Shown here: positions 17,774-26,068 of the stretch, piece by piece
Layout of the letters: the number at the start of each line of letters is the position of its first letter
Position numbering within the stretch: the first letter of the stretch is position 1
Source: Magnetococcales bacterium
GTDB lineage: Bacteria; Pseudomonadota; Magnetococcia; Magnetococcales; DC0425bin3
Assembly (NCBI GenBank): GCA_015231175.1
Contig: JADGBZ010000026.1
Location: 1-41,485 of the forward strand
Direction of reading: 5' to 3'
DNA: 41,485 nucleotides
Program-made: the position numbers and the translations under genes
Notes under the pieces: model-generated
Databases searched by the model: none
Seen by the model: only the letters and a program-made list of their open reading frames with translations
Told to the model about the DNA's origin: nothing

Positions 17774-19217
17774 AGCCGAAACGCAGTCGGTGCAGGGTCG
17801 CAACCCCTTCTTCGCCGGGGAAGCCGATCACATTTGTGAAGAAGGCATGCGCGCCACGGAGATGTCCGAGCGAAGTGCCTGGTTCATTCAAACCCGTTGG
17901 ATCTCAGTGATTTTATGCTCCTTGGCAGCCATTGGGGCCACTCAGTTGCCCCTCGGGAGGATGGCTGGATGCACCATCGATTTTCGGTATTTTCTGGTCG
18001 TTTCCACACTGCTGGCTGGCAGTAACCTGATTTATCGGCGGCTGGCGAAAGCCATGGTGGCCGACCCGTCGGCCAAGAGGCCAATGTGCCGGTTTCTTGC
18101 CGTCCAGGTGGTGACGGATTTTATCAACCTGTCGATTCTCACCTACGGTTTGGGGGGTGTCGAGACGCCGGTCCTGATTCTCTTTCTGCCGCACATCATC
18201 CTTGTGACCCTGTTTTTTTCGCGATTTTACAGCTTCATCATGACGTGGGTGGGAACTTTGTTTGCCACTCTGCCCATGTTGTTGGAATATCAGGGAATCA
18301 TTCCGACGCTCTCCATTTTCGACACGGCACGGAAGGTGGCCCGTATCAGCTCCAATCCGGTGATCACGGCGGGATACACCCTGGGTATCGCGGCAGCCTA
18401 TCTTGTTTGTTGGTATCTGGTCAGCACCATCACCGCAAGCCTGCGCCTGCGCGAACAGGAGTTGGAACAGGCGTATGCGCGTCTGCAACTTCTTGCGCAG
18501 GAAAAATCCCAGGTCACCTTGCGGGCAACCCATGAACTGAAGGCGCCCTTTGCTGCCATCAAAAGTTATGTCTACACCTTGCGGGATGGCTATTGCGGCG
18601 CCTTGCCGGAAAAAGCGCAAGCGGTGGTGGTGCGGATCGGCGAGCGGTGCGATCTGCTCATGGAAAAAATTTCCGATATCATCCACCTGAGCAACCTGCG
18701 CACGGCTACACCCGCAAGCTCACCCCTGGCTGAGGTCGATCTCGGAGCTGTCGTGGGCAAGGAGGTGGAAGAGACACGGCTGATTGGACAGGTGCGGAGC
18801 ATCACGGTTCAGCTTCAGGCGGGAGAGGTGAACCATCCCATCATGGCGGCGCAGGAGCATCTGCACACTCTGGTCTCCAATCTGTTGCGCAATGCGGTCA
18901 ACTATTCCAAGCCTGGTGGTGTGGTCGAGGTTGCCCTTGACCTTCGGGAACGGCATATCGTCCTGCATATCCAGGATCATGGCATCGGCATTCCCACTGA
19001 ACATCTCGACAAGATTTTCGATGAACACTTCCGATCCAACAACGCCGTTCGCCACAACCCCAACAGCAGCGGCATGGGGCTGGCGTTGGTCAAGGAGATC
19101 GTCCGGTTGCACGGGGGCGATATTCAGGTATCCAGCCAACTTGGCGAGGGTTCACGCTTCAGCGTCACCTTCCCACGTTTGCAGCATCAACCCAAGACGG
19201 GAGACGAACATGGCTAA
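17766..19217 (+). CDS. Membrane-bound sensor histidine kinase
   Basis: A 483-residue kinase. Five or six hydrophobic helices span residues ~45-225 with very short loops, so the sensor is probably the membrane domain itself. A coiled segment leads to the H-box ATHELKAPFAAIKSYV with phospho-acceptor His256. The ATPase domain has the N-box NLLRNAVNYSKPGG, G1 QDHGIGIP and G2 SSGMGLALVKEIV. No HAMP, PAS or periplasmic domain is seen. The start at 17766 overlaps hypB by 8 nt, and the stop overlaps the response regulator start. Its place at the end of the hydrogenase operon suggests it responds to a condition tied to H2 or redox state; the signal is unknown. Confidence 0.9.
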   Translation: MSEAETQSVQGRNPFFAGEADHICEEGMRATEMSERSAWFIQTRWISVILCSLAAIGATQLPLGRMAGCTIDFRYFLVVSTLLAGSNLIYRRLAKAMVADPSAKRPMCRFLAVQVVTDFINLSILTYGLGGVETPVLILFLPHIILVTLFFSRFYSFIMTWVGTLFATLPMLLEYQGIIPTLSIFDTARKVARISSNPVITAGYTLGIAAAYLVCWYLVSTITASLRLREQELEQAYARLQLLAQEKSQVTLRATHELKAPFAAIKSYVYTLRDGYCGALPEKAQAVVVRIGERCDLLMEKISDIIHLSNLRTATPASSPLAEVDLGAVVGKEVEETRLIGQVRSITVQLQAGEVNHPIMAAQEHLHTLVSNLLRNAVNYSKPGGVVEVALDLRERHIVLHIQDHGIGIPTEHLDKIFDEHFRSNNAVRHNPNSSGMGLALVKEIVRLHGGDIQVSSQLGEGSRFSVTFPRLQHQPKTGDEHG

Positions 19218-19608
19218 GATTCTTGTGATCGATGACGATCAGGATATCATCGACACCCTGACCATGATTCTGGAGAGCCAGGGTTACACGGTGGCGACCA
19301 AGGGGGATATGGAGAACCTGATCGACGAGGTCAGGGCTATTCATCCCGACCTGATCCTCCTGGATATCATGATGCCAGAGGATTCTCAGGCTGGATTCAA
19401 GGCGGCGCGAACCCTGCACAAGGATAAAAACGTCGGAAAAATTCCTGTCCTGATCCTTTCCGCTGTCAACCAAAGGAGCAATCTCTCGTTTGGTTTTTCC
19501 GAAAGCGACATCGGGTCGGACTTTCTGCCCGTCGAGGCCTTCATCGAAAAACCTGTTGAACCAAAGATTCTGCTCCATAAAATCGAGCAGTTGCTGGGCT
19601 CGCACTAG
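19210..19608 (+). CDS. Single-domain response regulator
   Basis: A 132-residue receiver domain with no output domain. Conserved acidic residues are in VIDDDQD, the phospho-acceptor Asp52 is in LLDIMMP, and the switch residues are in LILSAVN and FIEKPVEP. The loop after the Asp, DSQAGFKAARTLHKD, is a variant in which the usual MDGLE is replaced. It overlaps the histidine kinase by 8 nt, so the two are certainly made together. With no DNA-binding domain it must act by protein contact or as a phosphorelay step. Confidence 0.92.
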   Translation: MAKILVIDDDQDIIDTLTMILESQGYTVATKGDMENLIDEVRAIHPDLILLDIMMPEDSQAGFKAARTLHKDKNVGKIPVLILSAVNQRSNLSFGFSESDIGSDFLPVEAFIEKPVEPKILLHKIEQLLGSH

Positions 19609-19691
19609 CCTCTCGGGAGCAGCGGTCATGCGGCGCCGTGCGGAAACGGAGCATCTGCGGGAGCGTGCCCCCTGGTGTGGGTGTGAGCGGG

Positions 19692-20288
19692 TCATGCCCG
19701 AAGGCTGTTGACATAACTGGTCAGGGCACTGAGGCATTGAGCGAAGGTCTCGATGCTCTGGGTGTTTTTGGCCATACCGATGCACCCTTCCAGGGCGGCA
19801 ACCAGAAACAACCCCACGGCCTCGGGGTCGATGTCGCGGCGCACTTCGCCCAGCGCCTGGGCCTGGCGCAAACCCGTGGCCAACTCTCCGCGCCACCAGG
19901 AGAAAACCCGATCCACCCGCAGACGAAACCCTTCGTCAACGGATGACATCTCCTGGGCTAGGTTGTTCAAGGGGCATCCGAGCAGGGCGAGGGTTTCGCC
20001 CCGCTCGGCCATGGCCCTCTTCATGTTCAGAAGCAGTCCGTCTATAAAAGGAAGCCGCTCCCCTTTCCGGCTGAAAAACCCCTCTTCCAGACGCGACCGC
20101 AATACTTCATCCACCACGGCATATCCCAACTCCTGTTTGCTCTTGAAGTAGTGATACATGGCCCCCTTGGTCATTCCCGCACGGGCCAGAATGTTGTTGA
20201 GGCTTGCGGCATTATAGCCGTGTCGGTGCATCTCCTCGAAGGCCGCCATCAGCAGGCGTTGTCTGGTTTCATCGGGGTTGCGGGTCAT
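19692..20288 (-). CDS. TetR/AcrR family transcriptional repressor
   Basis: A 198-residue regulator. The N-terminal helix-turn-helix is clear: RQRLLMAAFEEMHRHGYNAASLNNILARAGMTKGAMYHYFKSKQEL (residues ~8-53). The C-terminal ligand domain includes LLGCPLNNLAQEMSS near residue 102, characteristic of the TetR_C_16/YxaF-like group. It is the second gene of a two-gene unit, 27 nt after the carboxymuconolactone-decarboxylase-like gene, whose promoter has two palindromic sites. It is therefore likely to repress its own operon and lift on binding of a reactive or aromatic small molecule; the ligand is unknown. Confidence 0.92.
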   Translation of the reverse strand: MTRNPDETRQRLLMAAFEEMHRHGYNAASLNNILARAGMTKGAMYHYFKSKQELGYAVVDEVLRSRLEEGFFSRKGERLPFIDGLLLNMKRAMAERGETLALLGCPLNNLAQEMSSVDEGFRLRVDRVFSWWRGELATGLRQAQALGEVRRDIDPEAVGLFLVAALEGCIGMAKNTQSIETFAQCLSALTSYVNSLRA

Positions 20289-20315
20289 GCCGTATCACAA
20301 CGCTCCATGGATTGA

Positions 20316-20846
20316 TCAGCATGCGGTCACATCGACCTTGAAGGTGTTGAAAACGATATCTGCCGCAACGTTGTTGGCGCCATGCAGAATGGCGTCCAGA
20401 ATGTCTCTGTCCGACCATCCCTGTTGCCTTGCTGCTTCCAGATCATGGGCAGTCACGGCCAGTGGCTCAGCCACCGCTTTCAGCACCAGTTGCAACAAGC
20501 CAATCTCCTCCTTGGCCAGCGGCGCCAGGGCAGGATCCCGCCGGGCGGCGTCAATGGCTCCCGGGGAGATGCCGGACTTTTGCAGGATAGCGATGTTCAG
20601 GCCGATACAGAAGGGGGCTTGCATGCGCTCCGATACCAAAAGCCGGATGAAGGCGAGCAGTCCCATGCTCAGGCGGGGATGGTGCAGATAGTACTGCATT
20701 CCTGCCCAACGCTGTTCAAGAATCTCTGGACTGAGAGCAAAAAGCTTCATGCCCTCAGGAACTTTTCCGAAAAGGTCGCTGATGGCGTTCATGACGGCTT
20801 CGACACGGACTTCCTCACCTGCGGGGGGTTGGGGAGAAATCAACAT
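20316..20846 (-). CDS. Carboxymuconolactone decarboxylase/AhpD-like protein
   Basis: A 176-residue all-helical protein with the AhpD/CMD fold: the segment RLLVSERMQAPFCIGLNIAILQKSG resembles the family core, but it has one cysteine in place of the redox CxxC pair, so thiol peroxidase-type activity is doubtful. Related proteins often sit next to TetR regulators and are implicated in stress or detoxification. GGAGG lies 9 nt before the start at 20846, downstream of the operator pair at 20923-20968. The exact reaction cannot be told from sequence. Confidence 0.8.
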   Translation of the reverse strand: MLISPQPPAGEEVRVEAVMNAISDLFGKVPEGMKLFALSPEILEQRWAGMQYYLHHPRLSMGLLAFIRLLVSERMQAPFCIGLNIAILQKSGISPGAIDAARRDPALAPLAKEEIGLLQLVLKAVAEPLAVTAHDLEAARQQGWSDRDILDAILHGANNVAADIVFNTFKVDVTAC

Positions 20847-20922
20847 GGTTCACGCCTCCGATGTGGGTGTTGCGATGATTGGCAGGGGAGAACCTTCACG
20901 ACACGAGAGCTATGAAGGAGCA

Positions 20923-20968
20923 ATACCAACCGGTTTGTATATGCCAATTTAAACCAACCGGTTGGTTT
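20923..20968 (-). promoter_or_regulatory. Pair of palindromic TetR-type operators
   Basis: AAACCAACCGGTTGGTTT at 20951-20968 is a perfect 18 bp palindrome. A second, imperfect version, ATACCAACCGGTTTGTAT, lies at 20923-20940. The shared core AACCGGTT is centred at 20959.5 and 20931.5, 28 bp apart. This type of sequence is known from TetR-family operators, and the TetR gene lies in the operon just downstream on the minus strand, so autoregulation is very likely. Confidence 0.82.
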
Positions 20969-20975
20969 GGTGCAA
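20947..20975 (-). promoter_or_regulatory. Candidate sigma-70 promoter of the CMD/TetR operon
   Basis: On the minus strand, TTGCAC (20970-20975) and TTAAAT (20947-20952) are separated by exactly 17 bp. They match the consensus -35 and -10 only in part, but the perfect palindromic operator fills the spacer, the usual arrangement for TetR repression. Confidence 0.45.
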
Positions 20976-21212
20976 GCGCAATATCGGCATCGCCCGAAAA
21001 AAAAATGTTCCAAATGGGAACGGATCGCGGTTTACTTGCAGAAAAACAAAGGGATGGCATGGCGATGGCGATGGCCTATCTTTTTGGATCGGCAATGCGT
21101 AGAATCAGATCCCTGGAATGCTTCAGGATCATACGGGATGCCTCATGAATCTGGTCGCACCAATCGCTCGCCCGCCCATGCCAAGTCAGGCAGCCCAAAG
21201 GGAAGAAGTGGA

Positions 21213-22172
21213 ATGCCGCTCTATTTGGTGACCGGAGGCGCCGGTTTCATAGGGTCTCACTTGGTGGAGCGTTTGTTGCGCCAGGGAGACCAGGTTCGCG
21301 TGTTGGATGATCTCTCCACCGGATCCCTGGCGAATGTTCCCCCCGGAGTGGAGTTCATACAGGGTGATGTGGCGTGCGCCAAGCCGGTCAGGGAGGCGAT
21401 GTGGGGTGTTGTCGGGTGTTTCCACCTGGCAGCGGTCGCCTCGGTCGAGCAATCCAACCGGGAGTGGGTCGCCGTGCATCGCGTGAACCAGACCGGGACG
21501 ATACAGGTGTTTTCCGCCGTCCGGGATCTCTCACCCGATGCCCCCATACCTGTGGTGTATGCCTCCTCGGCGGCGGTTTATGGCGACAACCCGGTGATGC
21601 CGTTGACCGAGGCCATGTGCCCGACACCGATGACGGCCTATGGAGCCGACAAGCTGGGGTGCGAACTCCATGCCCGCGCCGCAGGCCTGGTCCATAAAAT
21701 TCCCAGTATGGGGCTGCGTTTTTTCAATGTTTATGGTCCACGCCAGGATCTTTATTCTCCCTACTCTGGAGTGATCTCCATGTTCATGGAGCGGGCGCAA
21801 CGTGGAGAGAATCTGAAGATCTTTGGGGATGGGCACCAGGTACGCGATTTTGTTTTTGTGCAGGATGTGGTGGAGATGATGATCCGGGCCATGGCACGGG
21901 CGCATATGGGTGGAGTGGTTCTCAACGTGTGTACCGGGCGGGCTACATCCATTTTGGAGTTGGCCGGCCTGGTGAACCGTCTCTGCGGGAATCCGCTCCC
22001 CGTGGTGCATCATCCGGCCCGCCCGGGGGATATACGGTTATCCATGGGGGATCCAGTCCAGGGAGAAAAAATTCTGGGTTTGCGGGCAGGAGTATCCCTG
22101 GAAGATGGGCTGCAAATCCTGCTTGACTGGCGGAAAAAGGAGCCGCAAACCCGTTTGACCTGCCCAGGGTGA
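21213..22172 (+). CDS. NAD-dependent sugar-nucleotide epimerase/dehydratase (SDR)
   Basis: A 319-residue extended short-chain dehydrogenase. VTGGAGFIGSHLVERLL is the NAD-binding site, YASSAAVYG holds the catalytic serine region and YGADK is the YxxxK motif (near residue 148). The overall look is that of a UDP-glucose 4-epimerase-like enzyme, but 4-epimerases, 4,6-dehydratases and other reactions share these motifs, so the substrate is open. The start at 21213 gives the canonical N-terminus MPLYLVTGGAG; upstream in-frame starts lie in non-conserved sequence. First gene of the glycan locus; it overlaps the next by 4 nt. Confidence 0.9.
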   Translation: MPLYLVTGGAGFIGSHLVERLLRQGDQVRVLDDLSTGSLANVPPGVEFIQGDVACAKPVREAMWGVVGCFHLAAVASVEQSNREWVAVHRVNQTGTIQVFSAVRDLSPDAPIPVVYASSAAVYGDNPVMPLTEAMCPTPMTAYGADKLGCELHARAAGLVHKIPSMGLRFFNVYGPRQDLYSPYSGVISMFMERAQRGENLKIFGDGHQVRDFVFVQDVVEMMIRAMARAHMGGVVLNVCTGRATSILELAGLVNRLCGNPLPVVHHPARPGDIRLSMGDPVQGEKILGLRAGVSLEDGLQILLDWRKKEPQTRLTCPG

Positions 22173-22801
22173 GTCAGATGCAGAAGGTCAAGGTGTTCAT
22201 TCAGGCCCGCATGTCCTCCCGGAGATTTCCGGGCAAGGTGCTGGCGCCTTTTCGCGGACGGCCCTTGATCATGAGCGTGGTTGATGCGGTGGCCCGGGTC
22301 GTGGCGAGGGATGACATCGTCGTGGTCACCAGTATCGAGGCCTCCGATGACCCTTTGGCCCTGTTTCTGGCAACTCGCCAGGTCAAGGTTTTCCGGGGTG
22401 AATTAGACCGGGTGTTCAGCCGTTTTTGCGCGGCCATCCAGGACCACCCGTGTGACTGGGTCGTGCGCATCTGTGGAGACAGCCCGCTGTTGGATCCGGA
22501 AATTCTGGCTCTGGTCTTGAATCGTGTCGACTCTCCAGCGGATGTGGTGACCACCTTGGCTCCGCGAACAGTTCCCAGGGGGCATGCCGTCGAAATGGTG
22601 CGCGCCGGGTTGTTTCAAACCCTGGACGCGCATCTTTTGACGCCCCATGAGCAGGAACACGTTACGCCCGTGTTTTACCGGGAGTCTGGCCGGTTTCGGC
22701 TGGAAAACGTCCTCCATCCGGGGGGGGATCTCTCCGGTCTGAGTTATGTCGTGGATACCGTGGAGGATTTGCACAAATTGGAGAGAGAACATGCAGGATG
22801 A
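22169..22801 (+). CDS. Cytidylyltransferase family protein (SpsF/NeuA-like)
   Basis: A 210-residue nucleotidyltransferase with VFIQARMSSRRFPGKVLAPFRGRPLI at the N-terminus, the pattern of SpsF-type cytidylyltransferases, and DWVRICGDSPLLDPE near residue 95, where the metal-binding Asp is expected. These enzymes activate sugars as CMP derivatives. With the NeuB-type synthase at 28065 it could supply a CMP-nonulosonate donor. GTG at 22169 overlaps the preceding stop (GTGA); ATG at 22178 is an alternative start. The 3' end overlaps the next gene by 11 nt. Confidence 0.87.
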   Translation: MSQMQKVKVFIQARMSSRRFPGKVLAPFRGRPLIMSVVDAVARVVARDDIVVVTSIEASDDPLALFLATRQVKVFRGELDRVFSRFCAAIQDHPCDWVVRICGDSPLLDPEILALVLNRVDSPADVVTTLAPRTVPRGHAVEMVRAGLFQTLDAHLLTPHEQEHVTPVFYRESGRFRLENVLHPGGDLSGLSYVVDTVEDLHKLEREHAG

Positions 22802-23828
22802 TACACCGCACCGCGTGGGAGCCGCTGTCGTGGGGCTGGGTGTGGGAGAACAACATGCCCTGGCCTGCCTGCGTCACCCGGCTTGCCAGTTGCGCTGGGT
22901 TTACGATTTGCTGCCGAAAAAAGCCCACGGGTTTGTGGAGAGGCACGGGGTCGGGCGGGTTGCAACCAGCTACGAGGAGATTCTGGCCGATCCAGAGGTG
23001 CAACTGGTCTGTCTTGCCAGTTTTGATGACATGCATTTCCAGCAGACCGTAGCGGCGCTCCAGGCTGGCAAGCACGTGTTTGTCGAAAAGCCTTTGTGCC
23101 GGAGTCGAACAGAACTGGCGGTCATCCATGCCCTTTGGCGGGGTGGGCAGGGGAAGTTGCATCTGTCATCCAACCTTGTGTTGCGTGCCGCCCCGCTCTA
23201 TGATTGGCTCCGCCGTGCCATCCATGCGGGTCTGCTTGGGACGGTCTATGCCATTGACGGCGATTATCTCTACGGGCGTATCCACAAGATTACCGAGGGA
23301 TGGCGCAAGGATCTTGCGGATTATTCGGTCATGATGGGCGGCGGCATCCACCTTGTCGATCTGATGCTCTGGATTTCAGGGCAGAGGCCGAGCCACGTCC
23401 ACACGGTCGGCAACAAGGTTTGCACGCACGATGTTGCCGCATTCCGCTACAACGACTTCATGGCTGCGACCTTCACGTTTGCCTCCGGCCTGGTGGGTCG
23501 CATCACGGCCAACTTTGGGTGCGTCCACCGCCATCACCATGTGTTGCGGGTGTTTGGTGATCGCGGGACTTTCGTCTATGACGATCAGGGTCCACGTCTC
23601 CACACCAGCCGCGATCCGGCCCTGCTGGCGGCCCCGTTGGCGCTGGATCCGCTCCCGTCCCATAAAGGGGTTCTCATCCCGGATTTTGTGGAGGGTTTGG
23701 TGACGGGCCGGGATGCAACCCCGTCGGTCTTGCACGAGTTTGACCTGATCAGCGCTTGTTCCGCAGCCGACGACGCGCTCGCGGCGGGTCGGGCCGTGGC
23801 GATTGACTATATGGAACCGATGCCATGA
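22791..23828 (+). CDS. Gfo/Idh/MocA family oxidoreductase
   Basis: A 345-residue NAD(P)-dependent sugar oxidoreductase. The N-terminal Rossmann domain has AAVVGLGVGEQHALAC, and the family signature GKHVFVEKPLCRS lies near residue 100; the GGGIHLVDLMLW segment near residue 180 carries the catalytic His/Asp region. Such enzymes oxidise a sugar hydroxyl to a ketone, after which an aminotransferase can act. The DegT aminotransferase gene overlaps its stop by 4 nt, an arrangement known from WbpB/WbpE and similar 3-amino-sugar pathways. Confidence 0.9.
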   Translation: MQDDTPHRVGAAVVGLGVGEQHALACLRHPACQLRWVYDLLPKKAHGFVERHGVGRVATSYEEILADPEVQLVCLASFDDMHFQQTVAALQAGKHVFVEKPLCRSRTELAVIHALWRGGQGKLHLSSNLVLRAAPLYDWLRRAIHAGLLGTVYAIDGDYLYGRIHKITEGWRKDLADYSVMMGGGIHLVDLMLWISGQRPSHVHTVGNKVCTHDVAAFRYNDFMAATFTFASGLVGRITANFGCVHRHHHVLRVFGDRGTFVYDDQGPRLHTSRDPALLAAPLALDPLPSHKGVLIPDFVEGLVTGRDATPSVLHEFDLISACSAADDALAAGRAVAIDYMEPMP

Positions 23829-24979
23829 CATCCAGACGTGATATTCCCTTCGGTCGCCCGGACATCGACGATGCCGACCGGCAGGCCGTTCTGGAGGTGC
23901 TCCAGCAGCATGTTCTGACCCATGGTCCCCAGTGCAAGGCGTTCGAGGTCGAGTTTGCGGCGTTTGTGGGCGCCCCTGCGGCAGTGACGGTCAGCTCCTG
24001 CATGGCGGCTTTGCATCTGTCCCACATGCATCTGGGCATCGGTCCCGGAGATGAGGTCATTGTGCCGGCCCAGACCCATGTGGCCACGGTGCATGCGGTG
24101 GAGCTCACCGGGGCAAAACCCGTTTTTGTCGATTGTGAGATCCATACCGGCAACGTGGATCTTGCGCTGGTCGAAAAGGCCATCTCACCCCGCACCAGGG
24201 CCGTGACCGTCGTGCATTTTGCCGGCATCCCCGCCAACATGGCGCGGTTGAGGGCCCTTGCCGATGCGCATCGACTCAAGGTCATCGAGGATTGCGCCCT
24301 GGCCGTTGGCGCCCGCTTCCAGGGTCGCCATGTGGGACTCTGGGGCAAGTCGGGTTGTTTTTCCTTCTATCCGGTCAAACATATGACGACCGGCGAAGGA
24401 GGCATGTTGATCTCATGCCACACCGATGAGCTTCAGGAGATGGCCAACTTTCGGGCCTTCAACGTGGACCGCAGCGCCAATCGGCCCCAGGCCCCGGGGG
24501 TTTACGACGTGGCCGGGGTGGGTCTGAATTATCGCATGAGCGAGATGGCCGCTGCGTTGGGGCGCTCGCAGCTGCGGAAAATGCCCCGTTTCCTTGCCGC
24601 ACGCGCTGCCAATTTCCATACCTTGCAATCGCGTCTGCGGGATATACCGGGTTTGCAGTGGCTCGATGCCGATGGCGAGGAGGCGCAAAGCAGTCACTAT
24701 TGTCTGGTGGCCATGTTGCCTGGAAAAATGGGTGACAAACGCTCTGAAGTTGTGGAAAGATTGAAAGAGTTTGGTGTTGGAGTCAGCGTGTACTACCCGC
24801 AGCCGACGCCACGCATGAGTTATTACCGGAACCGTTATGGGTACGATGCCAGGAACTTTCCTCATGCCGAAATCATCAGTGATCGTTCCATCGCCCTGCC
24901 CGTTGGCCCCCATCTCGATGCAACCGACATGCATTATATGGGCGACCGATTGGCACAACTGGCAGGAGAGATGACATGA
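23825..24979 (+). CDS. DegT/DnrJ/EryC1/StrS family aminotransferase
   Basis: A 384-residue PLP-dependent sugar aminotransferase. IPFGRPDIDDADRQAVLEVL is the usual beginning, SSCMAALHLSHMHLGIGPGDEVIVPAQTHVAT the PLP-phosphate region, IEDCALAVGARFQGRHVG contains the PLP-stacking Asp, and FYPVKHMTTGEGGML places the Schiff-base lysine at Lys185. It would convert a keto sugar-nucleotide, probably made by the preceding oxidoreductase or an SDR enzyme, to an amino sugar. It overlaps genes on both sides by 4 nt. Confidence 0.94.
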   Translation: MTSRRDIPFGRPDIDDADRQAVLEVLQQHVLTHGPQCKAFEVEFAAFVGAPAAVTVSSCMAALHLSHMHLGIGPGDEVIVPAQTHVATVHAVELTGAKPVFVDCEIHTGNVDLALVEKAISPRTRAVTVVHFAGIPANMARLRALADAHRLKVIEDCALAVGARFQGRHVGLWGKSGCFSFYPVKHMTTGEGGMLISCHTDELQEMANFRAFNVDRSANRPQAPGVYDVAGVGLNYRMSEMAAALGRSQLRKMPRFLAARAANFHTLQSRLRDIPGLQWLDADGEEAQSSHYCLVAMLPGKMGDKRSEVVERLKEFGVGVSVYYPQPTPRMSYYRNRYGYDARNFPHAEIISDRSIALPVGPHLDATDMHYMGDRLAQLAGEMT

Positions 24980-26022
24980 TCGACCTGGTTGGACGACGGA
25001 TTGTCCTCATCGGCGGGGCCGGATTTATCGGCCACAATCTGGCCCTGAGACTCAAGAAGCTGGGCGCGGAAGTCTCCATCATCGACAGTCTTCAGGTCAA
25101 CAATCTCCTCGCCTTTTCCTGTAGCAGCAATGAACTTCCCAACCGTGACCTTTACCTGACCATTCTCAACGAGCGACTCAGCCTGTTGCGCAAGGCCAAC
25201 GTGCCCCTGTTGATCCAGGATGCCCGTGATTACCATGCCCTGTCCCGCTTGATTACCCAATTGAACCCGCAGGTGATCATCCACATGGCTGCGGTTTCTC
25301 ACGCCAACCGCTCCAACAAGGATCCCTACAGCACGTTCGATCACTCCCTGCGCACCCTGGAAAATGCCCTGGATTGCCATCGGGATGTGGTTGAACACTT
25401 CATCTACTTCTCCTCCAGCATGGTCTATGGCCATTTCAAGGCGGATCAGGTCACCGAGGATACCCACTGCGAGCCCCTGGGTATCTATGGGGCCTTGAAA
25501 TTTGCCGGGGAGAAGCTGGTTATTGCCTACAGCCAAACCTTTGGATTGCCTTACACGATTATTCGGCCTTCGGCACTGTACGGTCAGAGGTGCGTGAGTC
25601 GGCGAGTGGGTCAGATATTTATTGAAAACGCCTTGTCCGGCACCGAGGTGATTATCTCGGGAGACGGGTCAGACTATCTTGATTTCACTTATATAGATGA
25701 CCTGATCGAAGGTGTCGTCAAGGTCATCCAGAATAAAAATTCCCGTAGAGAAATTTTCAACCTTACTTTTGGTGGTGCCCGGTCTTTGGCTGATATGGCC
25801 GCTATTCTCAGGGTCCATTTCCCAGAGGTAAAAATCACCTACGTCCCCAAAGATAAATTAACGCCGGACCGGGGTACGCTTTCGGTTGAGAAGGCCAAGA
25901 ATCTTATTGGTTACGTGCCTGGTTTTCCTTTGGAAGAGGCGTTTCCGGTTTACATTAAATGGTACAGGGATATCTTCGCCCAAACAGACCCAAAGGGGGA
26001 GAGGCTAGGGTTTGTTGTTTGA
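24976..26022 (+). CDS. NAD-dependent epimerase/dehydratase (SDR), second
   Basis: A 348-residue extended SDR enzyme. VLIGGAGFIGHNLALRL is the nucleotide site, FSSSMVYG the catalytic serine segment and IYGALK the YxxxK motif near residue 173. It is not a close duplicate of the SDR at 21213; the middle region (LNERLSLLRKANVPLLIQDARDYH) is distinctive. The reaction is not assignable beyond sugar-nucleotide oxidation/epimerisation. The start overlaps the aminotransferase by 4 nt; GC content begins to fall in the last third. Confidence 0.88.
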   Translation: MIDLVGRRIVLIGGAGFIGHNLALRLKKLGAEVSIIDSLQVNNLLAFSCSSNELPNRDLYLTILNERLSLLRKANVPLLIQDARDYHALSRLITQLNPQVIIHMAAVSHANRSNKDPYSTFDHSLRTLENALDCHRDVVEHFIYFSSSMVYGHFKADQVTEDTHCEPLGIYGALKFAGEKLVIAYSQTFGLPYTIIRPSALYGQRCVSRRVGQIFIENALSGTEVIISGDGSDYLDFTYIDDLIEGVVKVIQNKNSRREIFNLTFGGARSLADMAAILRVHFPEVKITYVPKDKLTPDRGTLSVEKAKNLIGYVPGFPLEEAFPVYIKWYRDIFAQTDPKGERLGFVV

Positions 26023-26068
26023 TGTGTGGCGCCATGGCCGATTCCAAGGAACGGACGAGTTAAACAGA

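Larger units (their letters stand above)
20847..21212. other. Divergent intergenic region with operators
   Basis: A 366 bp gap between the minus-strand CMD/TetR unit and the plus-strand glycan locus. The part near 20920-20975 holds the TetR operators and promoter described separately. The remainder, 20976-21212, must contain the promoter of the glycan operon, but no convincing consensus was found. A GGGAAGAAG sequence ahead of 21213 can serve as ribosome binding site. Confidence 0.6.
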
